Positions 1-8,386 of a stretch of 64,000 nucleotides of DNA are shown here, in pieces. Positions within the stretch are counted from its first letter, which is position 1. Each line of letters begins with the position of its first letter. The DNA lies in the NCBI GenBank assembly GCA_016185755.1, contig JACPMX010000008.1:1-64000 (forward strand), read 5' to 3'. The position numbers and the translations under genes are program-made. The stretch comes from Candidatus Woesearchaeota archaeon. GTDB lineage: Archaea > Nanobdellota > Nanobdellia > Woesearchaeales > GW2011-AR4. The notes under the pieces are model-generated. The model saw only the letters and a list, made by a program, of their open reading frames with translations, ran no database searches and was not told where the DNA came from.

Positions 1-28
1 ATCTGGATTTTCTGCCTTGAAAAGAAAG

Positions 29-105
29 TTTGGAGCTAGCGTAAGCTCCAAAACTGTGCGGACAATCCGCACAGAAGTTTATGGCAGGCTAGCCTGCCAC
101 AACTT
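29..105. repeat. Three consecutive perfect stem-loops
   Basis: Three hairpins sit end to end in 77 bases: stem TTTGGAGCT with a 6-nt loop (29-52), stem CTGTGCGGA with a 3-nt loop (54-74), and an 18-bp perfect palindrome centred at 90 (82-99) framed by AAGTT and AACTT. They lie downstream of the minus-strand DUF5752 gene. They could be a structured terminator, part of a non-coding RNA, or the end of a repeat element running off the window. At 124-140 follows the 17-mer ACTTTCGGGACAGAGCC, which recurs at 49431-49447. Confidence 0.6.
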
Positions 106-156
106 ATTTTTTTGGATTTATGGACTTTCGGGACAGAGCCGGTGCTTTCTTATATA

Positions 157-456
157 TTATCCCGCTGTCTTTTTCAAAGAATTAAGCCTGTTTCTTATCT
201 TTTTAGCAATTGATTCCTTGTTTTTGGAGCTTAACAGGTCGTTTGCGAGCTTAACATCGCCCAATATGTTCCTGACCCAGCTGCTGAAGTCATTTTTTTC
301 TTTGTTGACATGGTGGTGGAAAGTGTCGTCGCCCATTTCAGGCAATGCGCTTGCCAATTCGTCCAGATTTTTTAATATCGGCCCGTTATTTACCCAGAAG
401 CACTGCTCGGGAGAAACATCGCACAAGTATCTTTTTGCTTCATCCTTGGTTACCAA
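157..456 (-). CDS. DUF5752-like protein, second copy
   Basis: A 99-residue soluble protein resembling the neighbouring upstream gene. Both share the pattern NDFSSWV followed by a short acidic stretch and a leucine-alanine helix, and a preceding motif of leucines, glutamates and a histidine pair (TFHHH here, IFRHH in the neighbour). I associate this with DUF5752, a family often found beside archaeal glycogen and alpha-amylase genes; molecular function is unknown. The start is TTG at 454-456, directly after the TAG of the upstream gene, so translation is probably coupled. The N-terminal half is shorter than in the paralogue. Placement at the end of a minus-strand operon with GH57 suggests a role in glycogen metabolism, which is inference. 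Confidence 0.65.
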   Translation of the reverse strand: MVTKDEAKRYLCDVSPEQCFWVNNGPILKNLDELASALPEMGDDTFHHHVNKEKNDFSSWVRNILGDVKLANDLLSSKNKESIAKKIRNRLNSLKKTAG

Positions 457-801
457 CTACATCAGCTCCTTGACCATCCTTCTTAATATGGCAATCTGGG
501 TTTCAAGCCTGTTTTTTGCCCTTGAAATGTCCTCTGCAAGGCTGTGGTCGTAAAAAACATCCTTCACCCAGCTGCTGAAGTCGTTCTTGAACTCGTTGGC
601 ATGATGCCTGAATATCTCCTCGCTCATGGTTTCAAGCGCGTCGGCCAGCTCCATTATATTCCTCAGCTTTCTTCCGTCAGCAACGATGAAATGGTGCTCT
701 TCAGGAGCTTCCCCAAGGATCTTTTTTCTAATGATGACTTCGACTCTCTGTAACGGCTTTCCAGAAGTACCTTTAGCTGATTTGCCTCTTTTTTTAGCCA
801 A
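457..801 (-). CDS. DUF5752-like protein
   Basis: A 114-residue basic-to-acidic soluble protein with a lysine-rich N-terminus and a core that looks like DUF5752 (residues about 35-100): a beta-strand with HHFIVADG, then a helix with ELADALETM, then HHANEFKNDFSSWV and a LAEDI helix. It is paralogous to the gene immediately downstream, so this is a tandem duplication. It follows the GH57 gene in the same orientation with about 60 bases between them. I infer an accessory function in polysaccharide turnover from position only; no catalytic motif is visible. Confidence 0.65.
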   Translation of the reverse strand: MAKKRGKSAKGTSGKPLQRVEVIIRKKILGEAPEEHHFIVADGRKLRNIMELADALETMSEEIFRHHANEFKNDFSSWVKDVFYDHSLAEDISRAKNRLETQIAILRRMVKELM

Positions 802-864
802 AATATGTCACCTAACTATACTCTGATGTTTGTTGTTTTTATACTTTTCGAAAATGCGCATTTT

Positions 865-2070
865 TTACTCCGTTATTTTAACCTCGCCCAGCTTGTTCGC
901 TTTTATCCTGAAATCATTCAAAATGTTCATGTAGGTGATGAATGCCTCGTACGGGCTGTCATATGGGTTGAAATACTTGTGGACATCGCCGTCATTGAAC
1001 CATTTTGTGCACATGTAATAGAAATGGTCGCTTGTCTGCAGCTTTCTCCATTCATCTATCAAAGCGGGATTTTTTGACAATTTTACATTGTTTTCCAGCA
1101 AATATATTTCCTTTATCGCTTCCTGCTGCATCTTGTTGCCAAGCCACGCGCTCAGGTCCCTTTCAACATCAGCCCAGCTCACATGGTGCGGAAAATCAAG
1201 CTCGGCAGCCGAATCGTATCTTCTTATGGCCTCGCTCGGGGTTACAAAGTCATTGTCCTTGTGCTTCAAAACCTCATGAGGAAGGTGCTTCAGGAATTCG
1301 AATATTCCCTTGTCTTCCCACTGGTGCTCGCCAAATGTCTCATAGTCCATAAAGAGGTTCACGACATTGCCGTTTCCATTTATTTGATTGATCCAATGCG
1401 CATATTTTGGAGCTGTCAGCGGAAATTCTTTCCAGCTTTTTTCAGAAAACCTGAATGCTATGTCGTCGCTCAGCCTGTAATTCTTCAAAAGCAGCTTTAT
1501 GTTTTTTGAGCCTTTAGGGCTGTACACAAAATTCGGGCTTCTCCATCCAAGTATGTGGTCGGCGCCTTCTGCCAAAACACCCTTGTAGCCCATTTCCCCG
1601 GCAAGGGCTGCTGTCTCGTTGCTGTAAACAAGCTCCGTGTTCCTGAATATTTTCGGCTTGTAATTAAAAAGCTGCCTTATCTTCCTATTGTGCAGCTCAA
1701 CCTGCTGCCTGAACTCCTCTTTTGAGTAAAGGCAGGCAAGGGTATGGTGGTATGTCTCATCCAGGAGCTCGACACAGCCGGTATCAACAAGCTCCCCAAA
1801 GCTGTCAATCACTTTGGGAGCGTATTTTTCAAGCTGCTCGAGCGCAATCCCGGTCATGCTGTATGCAGCCTTGAAATTCCCGTCAGTCTTGCTTATCAGG
1901 TCAAGAATAATCGCATTTGCCGGGAGATAGCACTTGCTGGAAACCTTTTTTATTATGGCCTCATTCTTGTGCTCGTCAAAGTAGCCGTTATGGCTTCCAA
2001 TCTCGAATACGGAATATTTCCTCAGCCTCAGGGGCTGGTGCACCTGGAAATAAAAGCAGACACTTACCAT
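865..2070 (-). CDS. Glycoside hydrolase family 57 alpha-amylase
   Basis: A retaining alpha-glucan hydrolase or transferase of the GH57 family, expected to act on starch or glycogen in the cytoplasm. GH57 hallmarks are visible: the N-terminal VCFYFQVHQPLRLR strand, the nucleophile region FRNTELVYSN (Glu) and the acid region FMDYETFGEHQ (Asp). The reading frame opens at 2127, but the methionine at 2070 directly precedes the conserved VSVCFYFQVHQP, and the extra 19 residues are low-complexity lysine-leucine, so 2070 is the preferred start (401 aa). About 400 residues fits the short GH57 alpha-amylase subgroup rather than branching enzyme. It lies between the GT4 gene and the DUF5752 pair in a minus-strand glycogen cluster. 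No signal peptide is seen. Confidence 0.88.
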   Translation of the reverse strand: MVSVCFYFQVHQPLRLRKYSVFEIGSHNGYFDEHKNEAIIKKVSSKCYLPANAIILDLISKTDGNFKAAYSMTGIALEQLEKYAPKVIDSFGELVDTGCVELLDETYHHTLACLYSKEEFRQQVELHNRKIRQLFNYKPKIFRNTELVYSNETAALAGEMGYKGVLAEGADHILGWRSPNFVYSPKGSKNIKLLLKNYRLSDDIAFRFSEKSWKEFPLTAPKYAHWINQINGNGNVVNLFMDYETFGEHQWEDKGIFEFLKHLPHEVLKHKDNDFVTPSEAIRRYDSAAELDFPHHVSWADVERDLSAWLGNKMQQEAIKEIYLLENNVKLSKNPALIDEWRKLQTSDHFYYMCTKWFNDGDVHKYFNPYDSPYEAFITYMNILNDFRIKANKLGEVKITE

Positions 2071-2096
2071 TTTTGTTGTTATTTCATAATTAAATT

Positions 2097-2180
2097 TTAA
2101 TTTTAATTTTAAATCTGCCTTCGGCAAAATATTGTGCTCGGAGGCATCCGACCTCCTCGCCTATACATTAACTAACAAAA
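2097..2180 (+). repeat. Intergenic repeat, copy 1 (short)
   Basis: This copy starts with a TTAAATCTGCC/TTCGGCA hairpin, continues through GTGCTCGG and an imperfect GGAGG/CCTCC hairpin, and ends in CCTCGCCTAT. It shares its order of blocks with copies at 33917-34095, 44401-44540 (reverse strand) and 48735-48840. It occupies the gap between the GT4 and GH57 genes. Confidence 0.5.
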
Positions 2181-2330
2181 TCAAAAGCGGTTTACTTTTT
2201 TCTTGCTTTGAAGCAAAAAGTCGCTCTCATGTTTTTATTTGATCTAATCTTGTTGTTGGAATTTTTTATTTTTGAATTGGCTTTTTATTTCTTAATTGAC
2301 TTGCTTATTCACATAAATTATTTCTTGTAT

Positions 2331-3527
2331 TTAACCTTTGCTAATAAGCTCGTCATAAATCCCCATGCATTTTTCCGCTGGCATGTCCCAGCTGAATTTT
2401 TTTATTTCATTATAGCCGTTTTCCCTCATTGTATCATGCAGCGGCTTGTACCTCAAAAGCGAGATTATCTTGCTGCTCATCTCTTCTGTGTCCCAAAAGT
2501 CGACCTTGAGGCAGTGCCTTACCACTTCAGAAACTCCGCTCTGCCTGGACACGATTACAGGAGCCTTGTTCTTCATGGCTTCCAGGGCAGTTATCCCAAA
2601 AGGCTCTGAAACGCTCGGCATGACGTAAACATCGGCCATCCTGTAGGCTCTTTCAACATCCTCCTGGTTGAGGAAGCCTGCAAACAAAACATGATTTGCA
2701 AGGCCAAGCTCTGCAACCTTCTCAATGATGAAGGGCTCCATGTCTCCTGTGCCTGCGACGATGAACTTTACGTCCCCGTCATGCTCGAGCACTTTTTTTG
2801 CCGCGCTTACAAAATAGTCCGGGCCTTTCTGCAGGGTCATTCTCCCCAAAAACAGCACGATCTTGCCCGTCTTTTTAAGGTCGATGCTGTCATCAAAGTA
2901 ATGCTGCGAAAAGTCAACTGCGTTATGCACGACTTTTATTTTTTCAGGGGGCATTCCATAATGGTCAATAATCTTGTTTTTCGTGAAATTGCTTACGGCA
3001 ATCACTTTATCTGCCTTGTGCATCCCGTGCTTTTCAAGGTCGTAAACATGCTGGTTGACTTGGTGCCCGCCCGTCCTGTCCAGCTCTGTTGAATGGACAT
3101 GAAGCACCAATGGCTTGCCCTTTTTTTCCTTTGCCTTTATGCCTGCGCCAAAAGTCATCCAGTCATGGCAGTGTATTATGTCAAAATCCTCCTCTTCAGC
3201 GATCTTTTCAGCGGCAAGGGTGTATCGCTGCACTTCATCGAACAATGTTGAGCCGTAAATTTTCGGCCCGGGCATTTTTCCCAGCGCTGTTTTGTAGCCG
3301 CTTGGGCCCATGTACGGATGCAGTGCAGAATCTATCTTCCTTATTTTTACATTGCCAGCAGATACCATCTTTACAAAGCCTGCATTGTCAGCTTCAAAGG
3401 AATACGGCAGCACAAAAGTTATTTCAACTCCTTTGCTGCTCAGGCTTTTGGCCAGTCCGTGGCATGCAGTCCCGAGGCCCCCGCTGCTTAATGGGGGGAA
3501 CTCCCAGCCGAACATCAGCACCTTCAT
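2331..3527 (-). CDS. GT4 glycosyltransferase, glycogen synthase-like
   Basis: A 398-residue GT-B fold glycosyltransferase of family GT4. The N-terminal domain begins MKVLMFGWEFPPLSSGGLG, the glycine loop that binds the sugar nucleotide. The C-terminal domain carries VLFLGRMTLQKGPDYF and the EPFGITALE motif (E-x7-E). It resembles archaeal glycosyltransferases annotated as starch or glycogen synthase; whether it extends glucan or performs another glycosylation is not decided by sequence. The start codon overlaps the stop of the upstream wHTH gene by four bases (ATGA), so the two are co-translated. The window thus has two different glucan-type synthases, this GT4 and the GT3 enzyme at 4014, transcribed divergently from the same regulatory gap. 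Confidence 0.85.
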   Translation of the reverse strand: MKVLMFGWEFPPLSSGGLGTACHGLAKSLSSKGVEITFVLPYSFEADNAGFVKMVSAGNVKIRKIDSALHPYMGPSGYKTALGKMPGPKIYGSTLFDEVQRYTLAAEKIAEEEDFDIIHCHDWMTFGAGIKAKEKKGKPLVLHVHSTELDRTGGHQVNQHVYDLEKHGMHKADKVIAVSNFTKNKIIDHYGMPPEKIKVVHNAVDFSQHYFDDSIDLKKTGKIVLFLGRMTLQKGPDYFVSAAKKVLEHDGDVKFIVAGTGDMEPFIIEKVAELGLANHVLFAGFLNQEDVERAYRMADVYVMPSVSEPFGITALEAMKNKAPVIVSRQSGVSEVVRHCLKVDFWDTEEMSSKIISLLRYKPLHDTMRENGYNEIKKFSWDMPAEKCMGIYDELISKG

Positions 3528-3916
3528 CGGGAATCACCATTGATTTTTATTATCTTATAGTCAGATATCCGGACATTTTTTGACACTCTTTTTCTAACGT
3601 AGTCTTTCCCAAATGCTGTCAATTCAAGAATCCTGACGTAAGAAGAGCTGAAAACTTCCCTTGCCCATCCCTTGCCGATAAGGTAAGTAAGATGCCTGTC
3701 CACAGTGCGCCAGTTTATTCCCGTTTCGCTGGAAATCTGATTTATCGTCTTCTGTCCTTCAGCAAGGCATAAAAGAATTGAGTTCCGTATCTCTATAAAA
3801 GTCCTCTTTATAGCAAAATCGCCGCTAATTATCCCACCCTTTTTTATTATTATGATATGCCTATTATAGTCAGAAGTTAGTAGTATAAATAATTGTTGGT
3901 TTGGTTCAAAAATCAA
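3524..3916 (-). CDS. Winged-helix regulator of the glycogen cluster
   Basis: A small DNA-binding protein with an ArsR-like winged helix: IRNSILLCLAEGQKTINQISSETGINWRTVDRHLTYLIGKGWA forms helix-turn-helix then wing, followed by LTAFGKDYV. It is the first gene of the minus-strand operon with the GT4 gene (four-base overlap) and faces the GT3 synthase, so it is well placed to control both arms. The open frame begins at 3916, but a minus-strand TATA-like box (ATTTATACTAC, about 3878-3888) lies inside it; the true start is then probably further in, near 3830-3836, where GGTGG precedes ATA and ATT codons and no ATG, GTG or TTG is close. The start is therefore uncertain. Effector unknown. Confidence 0.75.
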   Translation of the reverse strand: MIFEPNQQLFILLTSDYNRHIIIIKKGGIISGDFAIKRTFIEIRNSILLCLAEGQKTINQISSETGINWRTVDRHLTYLIGKGWAREVFSSSYVRILELTAFGKDYVRKRVSKNVRISDYKIIKINGDSR

Positions 3917-3939
3917 TTGATTTTCCTTGTAAGTGGTGT

Positions 3940-3954
3940 CAAAGATTTATAAAG
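3940..3954 (+). promoter_or_regulatory. BRE/TATA promoter of the GT3 synthase
   Basis: CAAAGATTTATAAAG is a close match to the recurrent promoter core of this window (AAAGATTTATAAA). It lies about 60 bases upstream of the ATG at 4014, giving a leader of roughly 35 nt with a GGTGAT Shine-Dalgarno-like element near 4000. Confidence 0.7.
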
Positions 3955-4013
3955 AACAGGCAAGATAAATGGTTAAGCTAGATAGTGGAATAAAAAGTTG
4001 GTGATTTTGGATA

Positions 4014-5798
4014 ATGGAAAAAAAAGCTGACATTTTGCTTGAGATCTCCTGGGAAGTGTGCAACAAGGTAGGGGGGATATACACTGTCGTCAAGTCAAAG
4101 GCAGCGAAGATGGCTGAAGCCTACGGCAGCAATTATTTCATGGTGGGCCCTTACTTTCCGTCAAAAGCCCTTGCTGATTTCCATGAGGAGCTGCCGCCGG
4201 ATTTCTGCAAAGCGCCTTTTGAGGAGCTGAAGAAGCTCGGGATAATCTGCCATTTCGGAAAATGGGTAAGCGAAGGCAGCCCAAACGCCATACTTGTTGA
4301 TTTTATAAACTACAAGCACAGGGCCAATGAAATAAAGAGGGAGCTTTGGGACTGGTGCAAAATTGATTCATTGAGGGCGCCTGCTGACTATGACGAGCCT
4401 GTTGTATGGGCGTATGCTGTCGGCATGCTTTTGGAAAAATTGTCGGGCTGCTTCAGCGGCAAAAAAATTGCACACTTCCATGAATGGCTTTCGGGAGCCG
4501 GGCTGATCTACATCAAAAAGAAAAATGTGAAAATGGCAGCCGTGTTCACAACACACGCCACTATGCTCGGAAGGACCCTTGCAAGCTCGAATGTCGACCT
4601 TTATAATGTATGGGACAGGATAAATCCTGACGAGGAGGTTTACAGGTACGGCATCGAGGCCAAGCATCTTGTGGAGAAGGTTTCAGCAGCGCTTTCCGAC
4701 GTTTTCACGACAGTCAGCGAGATAACGGGGATGGAAGCCGAGCATTTCCTGAAGAGAAAGCCGGATGCGCTGCTTCCAAACGGCCTTGACATAAGCAAGT
4801 TTCCAAGCTTTGAGGAGATTGTGATAAAGCACAAGCTTCAGCGCGACAGGATAAGGGAGTTCATGCTCTATTATTTCTTTCCTTACTACACGTTTGACCC
4901 AAAAGATACATTGATTTACTTCATTGCAGGAAGGTATGAATTCCATGACAAGGGGATAGACATATACATCAGGGCGCTTGGCAGGCTGAATGAAAAGCTG
5001 AAGCAGATGAAGAGCAAAAAAACAATAATTGCCTTCATCTGGGTGCCTGCAAATTTCAGGAACATAAGGCCGGAGCTGCTTGAGAATAAAACACTATACC
5101 AGGACATAAAGGACGCGCTGGAAGAGGTCCATGACGATGTGGACAAGAACATTGTTTACTCGTTTGTATCCAACAGGAAGATTGCCTCTGAGGATTTGTT
5201 TGATGATGATTTCCAGAGGGAGATGAGGATAAGGGTGGCAAGGTTTGTCAGGAAGGGAAATCCGCCTCTGCTGACCCACGACCTTTATGACGGGAATGAC
5301 GCAATTTTGAATGCAATCAAGTCAGCAGGCCTCTGGAATAATTCCATCGACCCTGTAAAAATTGTCTATTACCCGATTTACTTAAGCGGCGCAGACGGCC
5401 TGCTGAACCTGAATTACTATGAGGGCATGCAGGGCGCCCATCTGGGGATTTTCCCAAGCTATTACGAGCCCTGGGGCTACACCCCGCTTGAAGCAGGCGC
5501 TCTTGGAGTGTCTTCTGTCACTACAGACCTTGCCGGCTTTGGAAGGCATTTCTGCTCTGAGTGCAGGCAGAGCGACACTCCGGGGATATTCGTGCTGAAG
5601 AGGCTTAACAAAAGCGACGATGATGTAGTCAACCAGTTAGTTGATGTGATGTTCAATTTCGCAAGCCTGTCAAAAGAGGAGAGGATAGCCAACAAGATGC
5701 AGGCAAGAAAAATCGCATCAATGGCAGACTGGAAGATTTTTGCGGACAACTACATCCGGGCGCATAATCTGGCAATTGAAAGGGCATACAAAAGCTGA
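4014..5798 (+). CDS. Glycogen synthase, eukaryotic-type GT3
   Basis: Glycogen(starch) synthase of family GT3, transferring glucose from UDP-glucose to the non-reducing end of glycogen. The similarity to animal and yeast glycogen synthase is direct: WEVCNKVGGIYTVVKSKA at the N-terminus, AHFHEWLSGAGL, TTHATMLGR, LKRKPDALLPNGLDISKF, FIAGRYEFHDKGID, and GIFPSYYEPWGYTPLEAGALG near residue 490. It is 594 residues against about 700 in eukaryotes and ends soon after the catalytic core. The regulatory phosphorylation tails and the arginine-rich helix that senses glucose-6-phosphate in eukaryotes are not apparent. The debranching enzyme follows after 5 bases, so both are in one operon under the promoter at 3940. 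Divergent from the wHTH-GT4-GH57 operon. Confidence 0.93.
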   Translation: MEKKADILLEISWEVCNKVGGIYTVVKSKAAKMAEAYGSNYFMVGPYFPSKALADFHEELPPDFCKAPFEELKKLGIICHFGKWVSEGSPNAILVDFINYKHRANEIKRELWDWCKIDSLRAPADYDEPVVWAYAVGMLLEKLSGCFSGKKIAHFHEWLSGAGLIYIKKKNVKMAAVFTTHATMLGRTLASSNVDLYNVWDRINPDEEVYRYGIEAKHLVEKVSAALSDVFTTVSEITGMEAEHFLKRKPDALLPNGLDISKFPSFEEIVIKHKLQRDRIREFMLYYFFPYYTFDPKDTLIYFIAGRYEFHDKGIDIYIRALGRLNEKLKQMKSKKTIIAFIWVPANFRNIRPELLENKTLYQDIKDALEEVHDDVDKNIVYSFVSNRKIASEDLFDDDFQREMRIRVARFVRKGNPPLLTHDLYDGNDAILNAIKSAGLWNNSIDPVKIVYYPIYLSGADGLLNLNYYEGMQGAHLGIFPSYYEPWGYTPLEAGALGVSSVTTDLAGFGRHFCSECRQSDTPGIFVLKRLNKSDDDVVNQLVDVMFNFASLSKEERIANKMQARKIASMADWKIFADNYIRAHNLAIERAYKS

Positions 5799-5803
5799 GC
5801 TGC

Positions 5804-7771
5804 ATGGAGATCATCCACAATCTTGGAATTCTGAGCATAAAGAAAAATGCAGAAGGCAATGCGGGCTTCGTGCTGGCAAACAAAAAAGGAAGCTACTGCA
5901 GCTTTTTTGATTTTCCAAGCTCAAGGTACCAGGGCTTATTCTATTTTGATGAAGAGTCGATGAATATGTACAAGCTCATTGAGAACATTGAGCTGAACAA
6001 CAATGACGTTTCCGGCCTCAAGAACGGCTTCTATTTTGCAGAAAGAAGAAAGGAGGGTATTGTTGAGCTGTTTTTAATGCCGAAAAGCTTCAATTCGCTG
6101 ATTTATGAATTGAGCAGCGAAGAAGATATCAATCTTATACTGGACTGCAAAGAATCCTTTGACAACAGGGAGTGGGGAAGGCATTACGAGATTCTGGAAG
6201 AAAAAGGCTGCATAATAATAAAATTCACAAAAAAGACTGACGGAAGGGAAGATGCAAGCGACGGAGCTGAGGAATTTTCCCTCTATCTTGCAATAAAAAG
6301 CAACAGCAATATATTTCAAAAAAATGACGAGTGGGTTGAAAGGCACTATGGCCTGGATGAGCATAGGAATTCGATGCCGTTTAGAAGGCACGTCTACAAT
6401 GCCTTAAAGCTGAATGGCTCGAAATTTGTTTTTTCAATGTCAAAAGTCAAAAACAAGGCAATAAAAGAATGCATTTATTTATTCAGCAATATTGGCATGG
6501 TAAAAAGCAAAGAAAAAGAAAATTTTTTTGAAATGCTGAAAAAGGAGAACGTTAAAAAAATAATAAACAGTGAAAAAATCGCCAAGGAGGCAAAGGTTGC
6601 GTATGTAAGCGCTCTGAACTCCCTGAATAATCTGATTGTTGACAATGAAAATTTCGGATTATTCGCGGGATTTCCGTGGTTTTTCCAGTTCTGGTCCAGA
6701 GACACCGGAATATCATTAATGGCATTATCCGGCATTGACAAGGATTTTTCCAAAAAACTGCTGTTCGGCTACCTAAATAAAATTGGAAATGACGGGAGGC
6801 TGCCTAATCTGGCCGGAAAGCACGCTTCCATAAGCCTTGGAAATGCTGACGCCCATGGCTGGCTTTTTTTGAGGTGCAATGAATTTGTCAGGGAAATAAG
6901 CAAAAATAAGGAAATAATAAGCTCAATAAAAAAGTCAATTGCAACCATAAAAAAAATTAACACGAATCCTGAAAGGATTAAAGACTATATCAAAAAATGC
7001 AATTCAATCATAGGCAAAAAGGAAGATGAATACCATAAGTTCCTGTATGAGATAGAAAGTGCGCTTGAGAAATCAGTCCTTAATTTGCTCAAATTCCACA
7101 CTAAAAACACTTTTGAGGCCAATGAAAAGCTTGAGACGTGGATGGACACTTCTGTTGACGGCGATGCAAGGGAAGGCGCAAGAATAGAGGTACAGGCCTT
7201 AAGGCTGAACATGTACAAATTGATGTTTGAAATAACAAGAGATGAAAAATACAGAATTCTTGAAAATCTGCTCAAGAATAACGTGAAAAACAAGCTCTGG
7301 GACGGCAAAACTCTTGCAGACGGCTTGGGGGATTTTACAGCAAGGCCGAATACCTTTATCGCGGCATATGCCTACCCTGAATTGTTATCACAAAAAGAAT
7401 GGGAAATTTGCTTTGAAAATGCCCTGAAAAGCCTCTGGCTTGGATGGGGCGGAGTGTCAACGATAGACAAAAATCATCCATTGTTTACTGAAGAGAATAC
7501 GGGTGAAAATATTAAAAGCTACCACAGGGGAGATTCTTGGTTTTGGATAAATAATCTAACTGCGCTGGTCCTTAACAGGAATAATAAAATAAAATTCAAA
7601 AAACAAATTCAAAAAATAATCGATGCAAGCACAGAAGAAATACTTTGGAAAGGCTGCATCGGATGCCATTCGGAATTAAGCTCTGCAAAGGAATTAAGGA
7701 GCGAAGGCTGCTTCAGCCAGGCATGGAGCAGTGCGATGTTCATTGAGATGGTGGATAAAATTTACAGATGA
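5804..7771 (+). CDS. Glycogen debranching enzyme, amylo-alpha-1,6-glucosidase (GH133)
   Basis: A 655-residue glycogen debranching enzyme with an N-terminal beta-rich domain (about 1-230) and a C-terminal (alpha/alpha)6 glucosidase domain. Motifs of the family are FQFWSRDTGISLMAL, LETWMDTSVDGDAREGARIEVQAL, YHRGDSWFWINN and EGCFSQAWSSAMF. It hydrolyses or remodels alpha-1,6 branches so that linear-chain enzymes can work. The domain order matches the short archaeal/bacterial GDE rather than the 1500-residue bifunctional eukaryotic enzyme. It is coupled to the GT3 synthase. A 100-residue lysine-rich insertion around 370-430 separates two helices of the catalytic barrel. Its last codons overlap the convergent hypothetical gene by 10 bases. 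Confidence 0.9.
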   Translation: MEIIHNLGILSIKKNAEGNAGFVLANKKGSYCSFFDFPSSRYQGLFYFDEESMNMYKLIENIELNNNDVSGLKNGFYFAERRKEGIVELFLMPKSFNSLIYELSSEEDINLILDCKESFDNREWGRHYEILEEKGCIIIKFTKKTDGREDASDGAEEFSLYLAIKSNSNIFQKNDEWVERHYGLDEHRNSMPFRRHVYNALKLNGSKFVFSMSKVKNKAIKECIYLFSNIGMVKSKEKENFFEMLKKENVKKIINSEKIAKEAKVAYVSALNSLNNLIVDNENFGLFAGFPWFFQFWSRDTGISLMALSGIDKDFSKKLLFGYLNKIGNDGRLPNLAGKHASISLGNADAHGWLFLRCNEFVREISKNKEIISSIKKSIATIKKINTNPERIKDYIKKCNSIIGKKEDEYHKFLYEIESALEKSVLNLLKFHTKNTFEANEKLETWMDTSVDGDAREGARIEVQALRLNMYKLMFEITRDEKYRILENLLKNNVKNKLWDGKTLADGLGDFTARPNTFIAAYAYPELLSQKEWEICFENALKSLWLGWGGVSTIDKNHPLFTEENTGENIKSYHRGDSWFWINNLTALVLNRNNKIKFKKQIQKIIDASTEEILWKGCIGCHSELSSAKELRSEGCFSQAWSSAMFIEMVDKIYR

Positions 7772-8385
7772 GATCTATTTTCAGGGCTATATTTTGGAGT
7801 GATCCATTCATCGAAGAACTCAACTAATGTATTAGCCCTTAATCTGAAATCCTCAGACAGTATTGGGTATGTGACGAATGGTGGCAAAGGTTCAGTTTTT
7901 TTGGAAGGGATTGTTCTTGTAAGTAATTTGGCCACTATTGAGCGCATGTATTCAACGTCATCCCTTATTCCGCGATTTCCATATCCGAATGATTGGCCGT
8001 CTAAGCCTATTCTGCCGCTGTTTAGAACCATTAGTTGCTCGGACAGATTATTGCTTAAATATGCCAGAGAACTAACTGTCAAATTAACTACTTTTGTAGA
8101 AATTTTTCCAAAACCTACTTTTTCTGCTTCGCTCAAGAATTTTTTTATGTGTATGAGGAGGTTCCCAATAGCTTCATTAATGTTGTTATCAACATCAAAA
8201 ACATATGTGTCGTTTTTTGGCACTTTTCTGGGCAGTAGCCAATAATGGTTTGGGTGATGCCCTGATTCTCTCCCTATATAAAGCTGGTGCCCGCTTTCAA
8301 CAAGCTCGCGGGCAGTTTCAGAGACTGCGGTAGCCGACTGAATTTCTTTTCCAGTAGCCAATCTTATAAGAGAATCAATTGCCAT
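7762..8385 (-). CDS. Hypothetical protein beside GH15
   Basis: A 207-residue soluble protein I do not recognise. It has an alpha-helical central part (NLLIHIKKFLSEAEKVGFGKISTKVVNLTVSSLAYLSNNLSEQLMVL) and a proline-rich C-terminal third. No membrane segment or metal-binding cluster is seen. Its start lies one base from the stop of the upstream GH15 gene, so they form an operon, which hints at a glucan-related or accessory role. Codon use is more A/T-ending than in the glycogen genes, similar to other orphan genes in this window. Confidence 0.7.
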   Translation of the reverse strand: MAIDSLIRLATGKEIQSATAVSETARELVESGHQLYIGRESGHHPNHYWLLPRKVPKNDTYVFDVDNNINEAIGNLLIHIKKFLSEAEKVGFGKISTKVVNLTVSSLAYLSNNLSEQLMVLNSGRIGLDGQSFGYGNRGIRDDVEYMRSIVAKLLTRTIPSKKTEPLPPFVTYPILSEDFRLRANTLVEFFDEWITPKYSPENRSHL

Positions 8386-8386
8386 G

